Of a DNA stretch of 64,000 nt, positions 1 through 11,289 are shown piece by piece. Both the position numbers and the translations under genes were made by a program. Each line of letters opens with the position of its first letter. Position 1 is the stretch's first letter. The notes under the pieces were generated by a model, which saw only the letters and a program-made list of their open reading frames with translations, had not been told where the DNA came from and did not search any database. Location of the stretch: positions 603,765-667,764 of the forward strand of contig NW_006768807.1 in assembly GCF_000204055.1 (NCBI RefSeq), read 5' to 3'. The DNA is from Melampsora larici-populina 98AG31. Taxonomy: Eukaryota; Basidiomycota; Pucciniomycetes; Pucciniales; Melampsoraceae.

Positions 1-305
1 ATCAAGCAAATCAGTTGAGTTTGTCTTTTTATTTTGTAAGTCGATCCATCCACTGGCACTGGTCTGAGTCGCAGTGTATGCCTTTCGCTTCGGCTCGCTC
101 GCTACAGTTGTTTACAAAACGATGAATATCTCACACAACTTTCATTTTGGATCAATCGTGAATTCAATAGAGCACCCGCAGCCATTCTCCAAGTCCGATC
201 GTGATCTGCCTTGACTCAATTCGAACAAACATTTCAAAAAAAAAGATTCACTCGCACCGCACAACATCCATCCCAAGCTTCAGTCCCCCTTGATCCCCAA
301 CGTAT
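1..305. other. Left-edge spacer
   Basis: I see no convincing gene here. The stretch is of mixed composition with a short A-run near 235-243 and no long open frame. It ends where the foldback element beginning TACAGTCGATTGC starts. Confidence 0.5.
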
Positions 306-530
306 GTACAGTCGATTGCAGAAAGTTTGGAAACTTTTGCCCGCCAAACTTGAGCAGATTGGCGCGGAATTCTTTTTTCATAAAGGTTGAAATCGAGAAT
401 TTTTCAAAATCAGCAGATGGCCCGTGCGCCTGGCAGTAAAGCTGTGACAGGTGTCATACTTACCTGCCAGATAGAACAAAATACATCGTAAAGCTGTGAT
501 GTTGAACTTCAAAGGTCCTTCTTCCTCACT

Positions 531-845
531 GATTCGGTGGCGTACAAGCGGTAGAGAATTGCATCTTGCACGTGACTCTTTGTTTGCAATTGCATGTTCG
601 AGTCCTTGTGCTCCTTTTTATTCCATACTTTACACTTTTTTTGGGTCAAGATCGCTAACAACATCCTGAAGGCAAAAAAACAACACAAATCCAGGTGTTA
701 CTTTGCTGACTGTTTTGTTTCATCACATCAGACGAACATAAAAAAAGCATTTAAAAGGGATGGCATACCAAAAGTCAGTCTTGAACCGAGGACATGGCAA
801 GCTGACCACAAAGCAGAATGCCACACAGCGGTGTCACCAACTGCA
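531..845. other. Pair of oppositely oriented tRNA-like (SINE/pseudo-tRNA) motifs
   Basis: On the plus strand, about 536-604 has an A-box-like stretch (TGGCGTACAAGCGG) followed about 50 bp on by a B-box-like GTTCGAGTCC. On the minus strand, about 780-840 has a B-box-like GGTTCAAG preceded by an A-box-like region. The stems do not pair well enough for functional tRNAs. They could be decayed tRNA-derived SINE heads trapped between the foldback arm and the pogo element, or chance matches. Confidence 0.22.
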
Positions 846-905
846 CCATTACAATTTTGAGGTCAGTGCATGTTTTGTTGATTCAGCATCATTGATTTCT
901 ATGTA

Positions 906-3749
906 CAGTCAACTCTCTCTAAGTTGATGTCTCTTTAAGTGCATAATTCTTTATGTGCATAAGAATTTTTTCCGCCATTTTTGGCGGCACCAAAACCAAG
1001 TGTCAACTGCATAAAATCCCTTAACTGCATACTGCATAAGATTTTGAGCCGCCATAAGTCCATATAGGTGCATAAATTCTATGTAAAATTTGATTTCTCT
1101 CAGGTTCTGCCTGATTCTGCACGTCTCCACAATCCCACCAAACCTTCAAAGCTTCCATACTTCACACTCCAAACAATGCCCAACAAATCAACAAGAAGGT
1201 TTGGAGTTGATCCAGTCCAATATGAAACCGAGAATCCTCCACATGCTATCCGTGTAGGAAACATCCTTTACCTTTCAAATTCTGATCTTCCTCTCTCAAA
1301 AATTGAAGCCGAAAGCATGGCTACGGAAGAGTTCGAGATTGATCAACTTCAGACTGGTCTCAAATCATTGAAAGCCAGCTGCGACAAGAAAATCTCCGAT
1401 CTCACTCAACACCAAAATCGAGGTGAAACTCTTTCTGCTGAAGATGAAGAATGGCTTGATCAGAACGGAAATCTTATTACCGGGCAACTTGTAATCAATG
1501 AAATCCTCAACCTTAATGAGAACTCCAGCCAATGTCTCAGTCGCTCCCAGTTTGATGCCATCATGGTTCTTTCCGAGGGCTATGAACAACACAAGCTTGA
1601 TCAGAAAGTAGAAAATCAATCAAATAAAAGAAAAAGAAACTCACCCCAGCCAAATTCGAAGCCAACAAAGCTCAAAGGTGTAAAGAAATCAAAAGGGACG
1701 TCAACCAAAATCTGCTCGGCCACGATTTCTCAGAAGCTCCAGATTCTCGACTGGTTCCATGCAAATGGAGAAAGCCAGAAGAAAACAGTCGAGCACTTTA
1801 GTTTACACTTACCCGATCTCAACTTGAAGCAACCAACACTCAGCCGATGGATTGGCTCTGAGGTCAAGATCCGCGAGACTGCTCCAGTCAACTCACAAAC
1901 AGCTCTTCGAGTCCGACCAGTGAAGCATTCTGACATTGAGACAATGCTTGAACAATGGCTTGACGAGGCTTACGCTGCTGGAGTCATCATTACGGGTGAG
2001 GTAATCAAAGCTCAATGGAAGGACTTTGCTCGTAAAAAGAACCTCCCCGAAGATCAATGGCTTCGGGTGAGTGATGGATGGCTCACCCAATTCAAAACTC
2101 GACACAACATCCAGCTCTACACTAACCATGGCGAAGCTGGGTCAGTTGACATGGCGACTGTCGAAGATGAAATCAAACGGGTTCAAGATATCAATTGAGA
2201 ATTTAATCACTCAGACATATACAATATGGATGAGACTGCATTGTTTTATGCGTAAGTTTTGTTTTTAACATCCTTTCTTCATATGTCCTCATCATCATTG
2301 TTTTGTTCTTTTAGCATGCCACCTGATCGAGGTCTGGCGAAGGAGGGCAAATCTGGAGTGAAAGGGGTTAAAGCTCGGATCACGATCGTAGTCACCACCA
2401 ATGCTGATGGATCCGACAAACGACACCTTACTTTCATTGGTCACGCCCGTCATCCACAGCCTTTCAAGAGGAAAGGGGGTCGTGAGGCTCATAACCTTGA
2501 TTATCACTGGAACTCGAAGGCTTGGATGACTAGCTCTATCTTTGCCGAGTGGATTTATGAGTGGGACCGCAATCTAGCTGTAGAGAAGAGAAACATAATC
2601 CTATGGGTCGATAACTTCTCTGGACACGTTGTTCCAGAAGGATCTCTCAAGAATATCCGACTTGAAAAGTTCAAGCCCAATCTAACCTCTCACATCCAGC
2701 CATGCGATGCTGGGATAATCCGAACGTTCAAAGCTCATTATCGAAAACGGTTCATCAATCGATTGATTTGAAACTTTTTGCAAGGCATGCGTGGTGCCGA
2801 GATATACAAAATCAACATATTACAAGCCATGAAGATGGCTAAACATGCTTGGAACTTGGTTTCATCAAACACTATCAAGCACTGCTGGGCTCATACAAAA
2901 GTAATTTCCATCGATGGAAACTTTTCTATGTAAGCCTTCAATCCTTTCTTCTTTACCCAATCATATCAATGCTTTAATTCACTGAATATCGCTCGGTCTC
3001 GATCTCTTCCAAAAGCAAGGAGACTCACTCGGAGATCGAAGAAGGTTTAAGAAATTTACAAGCAATTGGCGCTCTCTCATCATCGAACACAATCTCACTA
3101 GAGAACATTATTCAATCCATAGACAAGATTGAGATTTCACACGAGGTCTCATCAACAGAAGATATCTTCAATGAATACTGTCTTAACCACAAGGAATCTG
3201 AACCCGAAGAGAATCCATCAGAACTCAAACCCGCTCCCACACCTCAAGATGCTATGAAAGCAATGTCGACTCTGTTTCGCTTCATTGAAACACAAGACTG
3301 TGTTGAGGCAGATGATTGTGATGCCCCTTTGCACAAGCTTGAAAGATACATCAAGACTCAAATCTTTCATTCTTTCTCAAAACAAACTGACCTCACCGAT
3401 TTTTTCCAAATACATCACAACAACAAATGATTTCCTGTAGTGAACCTTATGCAATATTTTTGTTTTTCTTTTTATGCAAACCTTTTTCATGTGGTTGAAA
3501 TGGATTCTATGTGACACAATGTCTCTCTCTCTGCTGCGATTTCTTTGATAAAGAAGTGCACATCATATCCCTCTATCTGCAAATTTCCATGCAGTTAGAG
3601 GGCATATTCCTCTAACTGCAACATTTCATGCAGTTAGAGGGTATGCATACTATCATGCACTTAGAGAGAAGAGCTCCGTAAGTGAATATTCCTCTAAGTG
3701 CATAACATTTCCACCCGCACATGTGTATGCACTTAGAGAGAGTTGACTG
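906..3749 (+). mobile_element. pogo/Tigger-type Tc1-mariner transposon
   Basis: Terminal inverted repeats begin CAGTCAACTCTCTCTAAGT on the left and read ACTTAGAGAGAGTTGACTG on the right. Each is flanked by TA (904-905 and 3750-3751), the target duplication of this superfamily. Subterminal zones repeat TGCATA and CTCTAA(C/G)TGCA several times on both sides, as expected for transposase-binding sites. The interior carries a CENP-B/pogo-like transposase gene with two in-frame stops. The element inserted into an older foldback element. Confidence 0.88.
1176..3430 (+). pseudogene. pogo-like DDE transposase, broken by two TGA codons
   Basis: This gene would cut and paste the surrounding element. 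I prefer the start at 1176 (MPNKSTRR) over the upstream in-frame ATG at 1068, which lies in the terminal repeat zone. The N-terminal third has a basic stretch and a CENP-B-like helix-turn-helix pair (about 1700-2170). The DDE_1 catalytic core follows: YNMDETALFY at 2217-2251, then an intron at 2252-2314, VDNFSGH near 2610, and HIQPCDAGI near 2692. All three pogo-type acidic residues (D, D, D) are present. In-frame TGA codons lie at 2196-2198, just before the first catalytic Asp, and 2769-2771, with homologous sequence continuing in the same frame past both. A second intron starts about 2930, and a C-terminal exon runs to the TGA at 3428-3430. Two simple nonsense changes inactivate an otherwise complete gene. 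Confidence 0.82.
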
Positions 3750-3866
3750 TATTTTGTGCGATCTGGCAGGTAAGTTTGACACCTGTCACAACTTTACTGC
3801 CAGGCGCACGGGCCATCTGCTGATTTTGAAAAATTCTTGATTTCAACCTTGATGAAATCTACTGTA

Positions 3867-4943
3867 TGTACTGTCATATTCAAAAAGCTGGTCCAGTAGA
3901 GCAATTTGGCTTGGAAATCTTGGCAAGCCTTGTGAAATTGACAGTCTACATTTGAACACACCTATCATCCAGCTCATGCTCTGTGTTAAACCCCAATCCA
4001 TAGCCTGTTACAAATCCAATTCACTGTGATTTCACAAGAGTCATAAGCACACAAGCAGCACTGAGGTAAAAACAGTGATCACTTACATCTGAAGTAAGCT
4101 TAATCTGCATAATTGTTCTGCTGTCAAGATGGATGGGGTACATACTTGCATAGCTCTACAAAGCCAGCTATAAGTCTACATATGCCAATTGTCCCATCAT
4201 AAAAGGCCAAGCACCAAGTTCAAAACTTGAGCAATGCAGGACCACACCCAGCCTTTACCTGAGCTTCAGATTGTCAAGCATTTAGGCCTCATTTTTGCTT
4301 AGCAATACACCCACCATTTCTGTATCTGTGTGCAAAGGTTTTTGGATTAAACTCAGAACAGCTTGTCTTGCCTTCAGCCTCTTAGACTACTGTTGAGATG
4401 CCTTTGTCAATAGACATTTGAAGATGAGAGGCTATCTGACTTCTAGATACATCCCCAGGGGAAGGGATATGTTTTTGCTTTATAGATTTTGCAAGTCTTT
4501 GTAAGCATGTGTTTTTCGAACTAAATTGGCATCTTATAGTTTTGTCAACTTCAAGGTATCATTTCTAACCTGCGAGGTGTTGAGAAATGTGTCTGTTGAT
4601 CAAATCTTTGAATGTAAGTTCTTGTTGATCTTTTTGCTAAAAGCTCTCTTTTTACAGTTTGATCCTCTAAAGCTTTGAATGCTTCAGTGTGTAGATTGCT
4701 TCCAAAATTGGCCAGAGCTCCCAGCCAATCAATAGTAAGCTTGTTAGGACCTGGCGCATGGGTTCTTCTCTTGCAGGGAAACAAAGGAAAGGACCAAGCA
4801 ATCTGGGTTGTTATTAAGATTTTCATATGAAGAGAAAGCTATACAAGTAATGTGATACAACTTATAAAAACATCTCTTTTGGGCATGTGACTTCTCTTTC
4901 ACAGATGTTACATTTGTGGAGTTGCAACAGGGCTTCACAAAAT
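3867..4943. other. Spacer without recognisable genes
   Basis: AT-rich sequence with only short open frames on either strand and no motif I recognise. It separates the foldback element from a related repeat end at 4944. Confidence 0.5.
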
Positions 4944-5050
4944 ACAGTCAATTGCAAAAAGATTGAAATCAAGGCGTTTTGAAAATTGAGAGGTGGGCTG
5001 TGTACCACCTGTGAAAGGTATCCAACTTACTTGCTAGTCCTGCATGAAAT
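4944..5050. repeat. Fragment related to the 306-bp foldback terminus
   Basis: TACAGTCAATTGCAAAAAG here matches TACAGTCGATTGCAGAAAG at 307. The following 90 bp keep the same order of blocks as the foldback arm: GTTGAAATC-like, TTTTGAAAATT, a purine-rich stretch, ACCTGTGA, then CTTACTTGC. No matching second arm was seen, so this is a solo or truncated end. Confidence 0.5.
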
Positions 5051-5097
5051 ATGTTCTTCACCCCCTCTTGTAAATGGCTAACAACACCGTCTACCTA

Positions 5098-5235
5098 ATA
5101 TGTTTGTGCGTAAGGTAAGCACACTTCTCCTAGCTCCACAAGTAATGCAGACTTGGTACCAACCTGATATGTTTGTGTGTAAGGTAAGCACACTTCCCCT
5201 AGCTCCACAAGTGATGCAGACTTGGGACCAAACTA
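5098..5235. repeat. Two-copy 69-bp tandem repeat
   Basis: The unit beginning ATATGTTTGTG at 5098 recurs at 5167 with few differences. Both copies include GTAAGGTAAGCACACTTC and TAGCTCCACAAGT. No coding role is apparent. A local tandem duplication inside repeat debris is the simplest reading. Confidence 0.85.
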
Positions 5236-5828
5236 AGTTTTTGGAGGTAAATATAAAACAAGAAAAGATGAGTTAAGAGCAATAAGAGGCTCAGAAAGTG
5301 ATCTATAGGATTCTAGTAGTATGTCAGCCATGAGGATTGTCAGAACAGCAGATCCGGTGTAAAAGTATCCACTAGTCAATGGCAACCAAGCTCAAAGGAT
5401 CCAAGACCCTATTTCCAAGGAGTGTTAGTGATCTAACACAGGGAGCATCTGTTACTGGTTTCAGCATACCAGATGAGAACCCTGATGACAGCATCCAGGA
5501 AAACCCTGACAGTATAGCTCAGAACAAATGACTCACTCAAATATATAAACAAGGATTCCATCCATCCAAAAAGAAGAGAATCATCTTTTTACAAACCAAC
5601 AAACTTATCTTTGAGAAATTAAACTCTATGACTTATACTAAAACCAGTGATTACTTATAATTTAGATTATCTCAACTCTTTGATATTATCTTTCTTATCT
5701 GACTTTTGACATTTAGTATTGTTATTGTTTATTTCTTTCTCAAGCAGTACGTTATCGAAATAAGACTCAGTGTTCTTAATATTAAAATAACCTTTTATTG
5801 TCTAAGATGTTTCCCAGATCATTATTGA
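5236..5828. other. AT-rich spacer
   Basis: No gene is evident. There is a short ORF-like stretch with many stops and A/T-rich tracts. I see no terminal repeats. Confidence 0.45.
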
Positions 5829-6090
5829 TGAAGAGATCACTTTATCAATAATGTAGAAACTCGATATTTGGATCAACTTCCTTCGTCCAAGATGTTTCGA
5901 AGATCGTCATTGATAACAACATGCAAACCATGCCGCAGAGGACTGCAACAGGCCTGCAACAGCGCTGTGGTTGTTTTGTGGTCGAAGTGGCCCAAACCAT
6001 CCCTGTGGTACAGCCGGGCCGCTGCGTTGGGTTCACTGCGGTTGCACCGGGCCGCAATTGCAGTGAGGAGACCGCAGGGATAAGGCTATT
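5829..6090. repeat. GC-rich repeat upstream of the gypsy LTR, related to 27466-27660
   Basis: An AT-rich lead (GAAGAGATCACTTTATCAAT, then GTAGAAACTCG) precedes a GC-rich core full of TGC and GCC words (5930-6080). The core GATAACAACATGCAAAC at 5914 reappears as its reverse complement near 27606-27622, followed there by a similar GC-rich stretch. This is probably a MITE family. The short open frames on both strands are side effects of the GC-rich composition. Confidence 0.4.
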
Positions 6091-6260
6091 TGACATATGT
6101 TCTTTGTATCAAAATACAAGTCCTTCACATCTTATTTCAGCTAATATTGATTTGATCTGCTCTTTTTAACCAATAAGTATGTGCCAGGTGCGAGCTTGTG
6201 TCATCTTTGTAGTCATCTTGTTGCTTTGACAGCGGCCAGCGACCAGCTACAATTCTGCCC

Positions 6261-6472
6261 TGTTATGATCTCATCATTGGATCATCATATAAGAATATGC
6301 TTATACTTGTTAGAACAGATCTTATATACTTTGTTCTACGTATTCATGATTGTACTCTCCTCTTCATGGTACAATTCAATCATCATAATAAGATACAAGC
6401 AGCATCTCAATACATCTCTAAAGCCTTGATCCAATAGCCTAGTCTCTGTACGTGATCAGTCTGCTCATAACA
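6261..6472 (+). repeat. Candidate 5' LTR of the Ty3/gypsy element
   Basis: A 212-bp block starts TGTTATGA and ends TCATAACA, a perfect 8-bp inverted TG..CA boundary, and lies about 380 bp before the gag start. I could not find the partner 3' LTR after the chromodomain at 27.4 kb and could not identify a primer-binding site, so the boundary is a structural guess. Confidence 0.5.
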
Positions 6473-6849
6473 CATTGTACCATCTCTATAGTACAGACGC
6501 TAGGAAGTCGACAAAGAATTAACTCTCAACTCATCTCACTTCTCACCTTAACCTTATAAATCTTATCTCATATCAAAACCGAATTGACGCAAACCAATTG
6601 AAACAAACCTTGTGTGACACAAACCTTCTCCACGCAACAATTGATACAACATATACGACGAACCAAATACGAACCAAATAAACTATACGCCACATCAACT
6701 GTATCAAATCGAAACCCATATACAGTCCCACGATACAGTAATCTACCACGACTAACTACGGGATTCTTCGTGAAGAAGATCAGACTTCGGATTCAATTGC
6801 TTCTAGTCACTCTGATTCTACGCTGTACACAGCTCAATCAAGTGGTTCA

Positions 6850-7962
6850 ATGGCCAATTTAGAAGAATTCACCCGCCAAATCGCTGAGCTTAATAGTCGT
6901 CTGAACAAAGAGACGGCGCGGCGTATTGAAGCGGAAGCTCGTTTAGAGGCCTCTATCTCTAACGGTACCTCGGCACCTATGATTCAACCATTTGCCTTAG
7001 CCACAAAGCCCCCACCAGTTGCACATATGGCAAAGATGGCTACCCCGGATAAATTCGACGGGAAGCGGGGCGCTAAGGCTGAGATGTTTATTCAGCAAGT
7101 TTCACTGTATGTCCTAACCAACGAACGCTCATTCCCAGCCGAATACAACAAGGTGGCTTTTGCCGTATCGTATCTCACGGGAGACACCAGTGTTTGGGCT
7201 GCACCCTTTGTATGCAAGATCATCGGTGATGAGAAGGATTCAGTCACGTTCAGGGGTTTCTTAGACTTGTTTAAGGGGACTTACTTTGATCCACACCGTG
7301 TGAGCAAGGCCAAAAATGCTATTCGGGCCTTATGGCAAACTAAATCAGTGTTAGAATACTCAACTAAGTTCAACCAACTCGCTAGTATCGTTAGCTGGGA
7401 GGACTCCACCTTAATGAGTCATTTTAAAGGGCATCTCAAGTCTGAAATAACTGTGCCTTTGATACGAGACAATTCGTCAACGTTGGAGGAGCTGATTAGA
7501 GCGGCGATAGAGCTTGATCATCTGTTACATCCAAATTGAGACGGGATTGCGTTGTTTCATGAGAGTGCTGAGGAAAAGGGAGGAGTAGTTGAAGTAGGAG
7601 CTGATAGTGGAGGTGTGAGAAGTGTAGCTCGAGTTGATGATGCAATGGATTTATCAGCTATCAGATTCAACTGCTCTTATACTGAATATCAATGTCGTAA
7701 AGCGGAAAACTTATGCTTCTATCGTGGCAAGCCGAATCACTCAGTCTTGCGTTGTACTCAGGCTAAAGCTGATAAAGGAAAGAAGAGAGTGTTTAAAGGT
7801 CAATTTTCAGATGTAGTCATAGGAGGAAGTGGTGGAGGAAGCAGTGCTAGTAGTAGCAACGTAGTGGAATCAAAAAATGGGGTAGCTCAAGAGTGGATGT
7901 TATGCCACCCTTGGGCAGTTGTAGTGGTTTTCGTATTGGTATTGGTGCAAATAGACTTTTGA
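6850..7962 (+). pseudogene. Ty3/gypsy gag (capsid-nucleocapsid), broken
   Basis: Gag would form the retrotransposon particle and bind its RNA. The start at 6850 (MANLEEFTRQ) opens a coiled-coil-like N-terminus, followed by a retrotransposon-gag capsid region. That region has a PDKFDGKRG motif near residue 75 and a SVLEYSTKFNQLA stretch near residue 170. A TGA at 7537-7539 interrupts the frame, which then continues to 7962. The zinc knuckle at about 7711-7755 reads LCFYRGKPNHSVLRC: the second Cys of the usual CCHC is Arg, so the knuckle is incomplete. The downstream protease lies in another frame, so a frame change is needed between them. Confidence 0.78.
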
Positions 7963-8541
7963 GTAATTCAGACCCAAGAATTTTTAAGTGCACCACCCTT
8001 TATGATCCCACCAAAGCCGTAACCCATAAAGCTTTATGCTTACTTGATTGTGGTTCCACCCATAATGTGATTAAGTCAAAATTTGCTGAGGAAAAGAATT
8101 TTGAATTAAAAGAATTGCCAAACTGGAAAGAAGTGACTGCCTTTGATGGTGGAAGAAGTTTCATTAAATTTAAAGTTGAGTTGAAGATTGAAGATGCGGA
8201 AGAAACAGAAGATTTCCAAGTAGCAGATTTGAAGGGTCAATACGACATCATCCTTGGAATGCCTTGGTTCAGAAGCTTTGGTCACCTCGTCGACTGGACC
8301 ACTGGTAAAGTATCATCCGTTGCCTCTGATCCGCCTCAGGTCCCTGCCACGGAAGGTGAAGTGGACACAGATAGGAAACATGAGGAGGGGGCTAATTGTA
8401 TATTGGTTGTTACACCCCCGCAATGCAAGTCTGCCTGTATAAATCCCTCTTTAAAAAGAACTATCACTGGCAAGGATCCTATTCTACAACAGATCAAATG
8501 TCAAGTAACAAACAAACTGCAACAAGAGTCACTCGAGGCGC
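7893..8541 (+). pseudogene. Ty3/gypsy aspartic protease domain
   Basis: This retropepsin-type domain would cleave the gag-pol polyprotein. The active-site loop reads LLDCGSTHNVI near 8042 (D-C-G instead of the commoner D-S/T-G), and the C-terminal motif IILGMPWF lies near 8252. The frame differs from that of gag. The ORF appears to run to 8636, but codons after 8541 belong to the inserted LTR-like sequence. When 8542-10303 is removed, the frame continues at 10304 into the protease-RT linker. It is part of a dead polyprotein. Confidence 0.75.
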
Positions 8542-10299
8542 TGTGGAAATCAAAACATGTCTACTTTTCATATTTTCTAAAGACCTCATTTTCTGTTCAA
8601 AACTCAAAGTTTTCTTTTATTGAAGATCATCTTTAACATCATAGTTTAATTCTACATTTTATCCTCAAGATCATTTTTTTATAAACTTGGGTTTTTTCAT
8701 TTTTTCATTTTGGATCAATTTTAATATACACAAATCAATTTACAATCAGGTTATTACAATTCAGTTTCAAACAATTCCTTCAGTTTATTTTATTTTATTT
8801 CAAGATACACAATCAGAAAACATCTTAAAATATTATAATCAAAAGAGAAAAGACAACATTAAATAAAATAGAAGAAATACATAGCAACAATTAATTAAAT
8901 TAAATCAAAATTAAATTGAAGTAACTTAGCTAGTACAAGAGGAACTAGAAAGAAACACAGATGCGAAATTACTTGAAAATCATAATTGAAAGATCCATCA
9001 AAAGAAGCTTAAAATTGAATCAAAGGAAAAGGAAGATTGGTTGATTAGAGTGAGAGAAAGTGCCGAGAAGTTACTAAAATCAACTTAATTAAACAAGTCT
9101 ATTACATCAACTCAACTAGCTAGATCATTAGAAGAACAATGATGCAATCTATTTGGAGTTAATTTAAATTAATAAACAAATTCAATTACATACTAAATTA
9201 ATTAGTAATAGATCAAATTACGTATCAAATCAATGAATTCAAATTATTAAATCAAATAGAAAAGTTAAAAGGAATCAAATGAAAGTGACAAATCGAAATG
9301 AAAGAGAACAAACAGATGAGTAAGGAAAGAATAGGAAGTGACATGAGAAAGGAACTTACATACAAATTGAAATATGTAATAGGGGTTGCGGGAGAGGAAA
9401 GTAGTGTGTGAAAGCGTCAATCTTATGTAAATTGGGGGGATAGGAGACTAAATTTGCTAGACAGTGTGATGGTGCGAATAGGGAGATGAAAGTATATAAG
9501 GAGGGGGTCTGGAGGCGAAATTTGGGGAGTTTGAATTGTCCAATTGTCCAATTTGTCCAAGTGTGTGTGTGGGTGCTTATTGAGTAGTTTTTTGTTAGTG
9601 TTTTATTTAAAGTGTTAAAGTGTTTATTTCAAAGTGTCCTTTAAAAGTATTAGACTTTTGAAAGTGTTATTTCTTAGTTTTAAAGTCTGAACAAAGAAAG
9701 AGTCTGTGTTAACTATCTAGGAAAGATAGTAATCAAATAGTAGTACTTGTGTTGTGTCTCAAGTTTTAGTGTAGTTCTTATTTTTTGGTGGTTTTTTTTG
9801 GGCAAATAAACTTCAATCATCTCAGCTATATCTGTAGAAGTTTAATCAACTTCTATCCTCATCACCATCATCAGTCTTTTAATTTTTTTAGTCTTCTTTC
9901 ATGATCTTAGTGTTGGAACTTTTTTGAAAGTCATTGGACTGTGAAGCACAAGTAATTATTTGTGTAGTGTTGTTTTATACTTTCTTCAACCCTAGTCTAT
10001 TCACTTTAAGTGTCTAGAAGCCTCTGGTGACCACTCAGTACTGTCTTTGGACAAGTCAGAGCTATTTTGGACCTAGGTTTGGTACTGATTTATCAGTAGA
10101 AAGGATAAAATAACATTATTACAGGTGTTGATTGTGTGTAGCAGGAAGATTTGTCTAGAATTGTGCTCCTCTGCTCTGAACTTAGAGATTTCTAAAGGTT
10201 GAGGGCAGCTTAACTGCACCTGTTGTACTTCCATTCTCTCCGGCGGTACTTCATCCCCTCTCCGGCTCAGCCTACGCTACACTGCGTAGGAGTTCTACA
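8542..10299. mobile_element. LTR-like insertion (probable solo LTR), 4-bp duplication GCGC
   Basis: The insert begins TGTGGAA and ends TTCTACA, an imperfect inverted TG..CA boundary typical of LTRs. GCGC flanks it at 8538-8541 and 10300-10303. Removing the insert plus one GCGC joins the gypsy frame as ..LEA-PKADQ.., matching the paralogous repeat LEAPRTNQ at about 10560. The interior is AT-rich and has no gene I recognise. A solo LTR left by recombination is the best fit, although 1,758 bp is long. A TIR-less miniature retroelement is possible. Confidence 0.75.
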
Positions 10300-10312
10300 G
10301 CGCCAAAGGCCG

Positions 10313-10700
10313 ATCAGCCAGGAGAGCTAGGAGGGCAAGTTAGCCAAAGTGACCCGGGGGAAGTGGTTTTGATAAGCCCATCTAATAAAATAGATCCCCT
10401 GCCGAGTCATTTAGATTCCCTGTGTCAATTGGTTGAAGTAACGTTAGCTGGCAAGGATTCTCCTTTACAGCAGATCCCTTCTCCAAATTCGACAAAGAGA
10501 CAACAATTGAATCGAAAGAAGAACTTGCGTAGAAGAAAACTCAAGCAGACACTCAGGTCACTCGAGGCGCCCAGGACCAATCAGCCAGGAGAGCTAGGAG
10601 GTCAAACTAGCCAAAGTGACTTGGGGGTAGCGGTGATAGAAAGCCCATCTGTTAAATCAGAACCCCCGCTGAGTGAGTCAGATTTTCTATTTGTTATAGA
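10313..10700 (+). repeat. In-frame 267-bp repeat in the gypsy protease-RT linker
   Basis: The block around ATCAGCCAGGAGAGCTAGGA at 10313 recurs at 10580 (offset 267 bp, 89 codons). The same peptide pattern follows both times: QPGELGGQ, then SQSD, then a V(V/A)(L/I)-type stretch and SP. The earlier GKDPILQQI at 8468 and GKDSPLQQI at 10447 show that the unit extends further upstream. This is a tandem duplication inside the linker, older than the LTR-like insert that sits within one unit. Confidence 0.75.
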
Positions 10701-11289
10701 TGATTTTGAGGACGTTATTGCTAGCAAATTTTTTTGCCAGGACAGAGAGGTTTCATCACCGGATACCGTCAAGATTGATGCTGTGAAGACATCCTGGAGC
10801 ACTTCAGCCAAGCTTGCGGCCTCTGATCCTAAGCTGAAGGAGGACAGAAAGGCGTCAGACCTGGTACCAACGGAGTATCACAAATTCTTACCTCTGTTTG
10901 AAAAGAAAACGTCTCAACGCTTACCTCCTTGCCAAAAGTATGATTTCCGGGTCGACCTACTCGACAATTCGACTCCGTACGCGGGCAGGATTATTCCCCT
11001 GTCACCAGCTGAAAATGAGGCATTGGATAAGATGATAGAGGAAGGTTTGAAGGCTGGAACTATTAGACGTTCAACATTGCCTTGGGGAGCGCCAGTTCTG
11101 TTCACCGGAAAGAAGGACGGCAAAATACGCCCTTGTTTTGACTATAGGAAACTCAACACTATGACGGTTAAGGTGAAGTGTCCACTTCCTTTAAACATGG
11201 AATTGGTAGACAGCTTGCTCGATGCAGAAGAATTTACTTCTCTAGATATGAGAAATGGCTACAATAACTTACGGGTAGCACAAGGCGAT

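Larger units (their letters stand above)
306..3866. mobile_element. Old foldback/TIR element that hosts the pogo insertion
   Basis: Two long inverted arms, about 381-484 and 3749-3853, are near-identical reverse complements over roughly 100 bp; each contains the block CAGATGGCCCGTGCGCCTGG or its complement. The outer ends are less conserved, but both carry a TACAGT-like start. No transposase belonging to these arms is visible, so this is a non-autonomous element into which a pogo-type transposon later jumped at a TA dinucleotide. A related end lies at 4944. The outer borders are approximate. Confidence 0.65.

Noticed and set aside
5845..6169. Overlapping open frames on both strands
   Set aside because: GC-rich repeat without stops by composition; no motif and no start context, and similar sequence recurs at 27.5 kb.
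8396..8636. Extension of the protease ORF past 8541
   Set aside because: Codons after 8541 come from the inserted LTR-like element; the homologous frame resumes at 10304.
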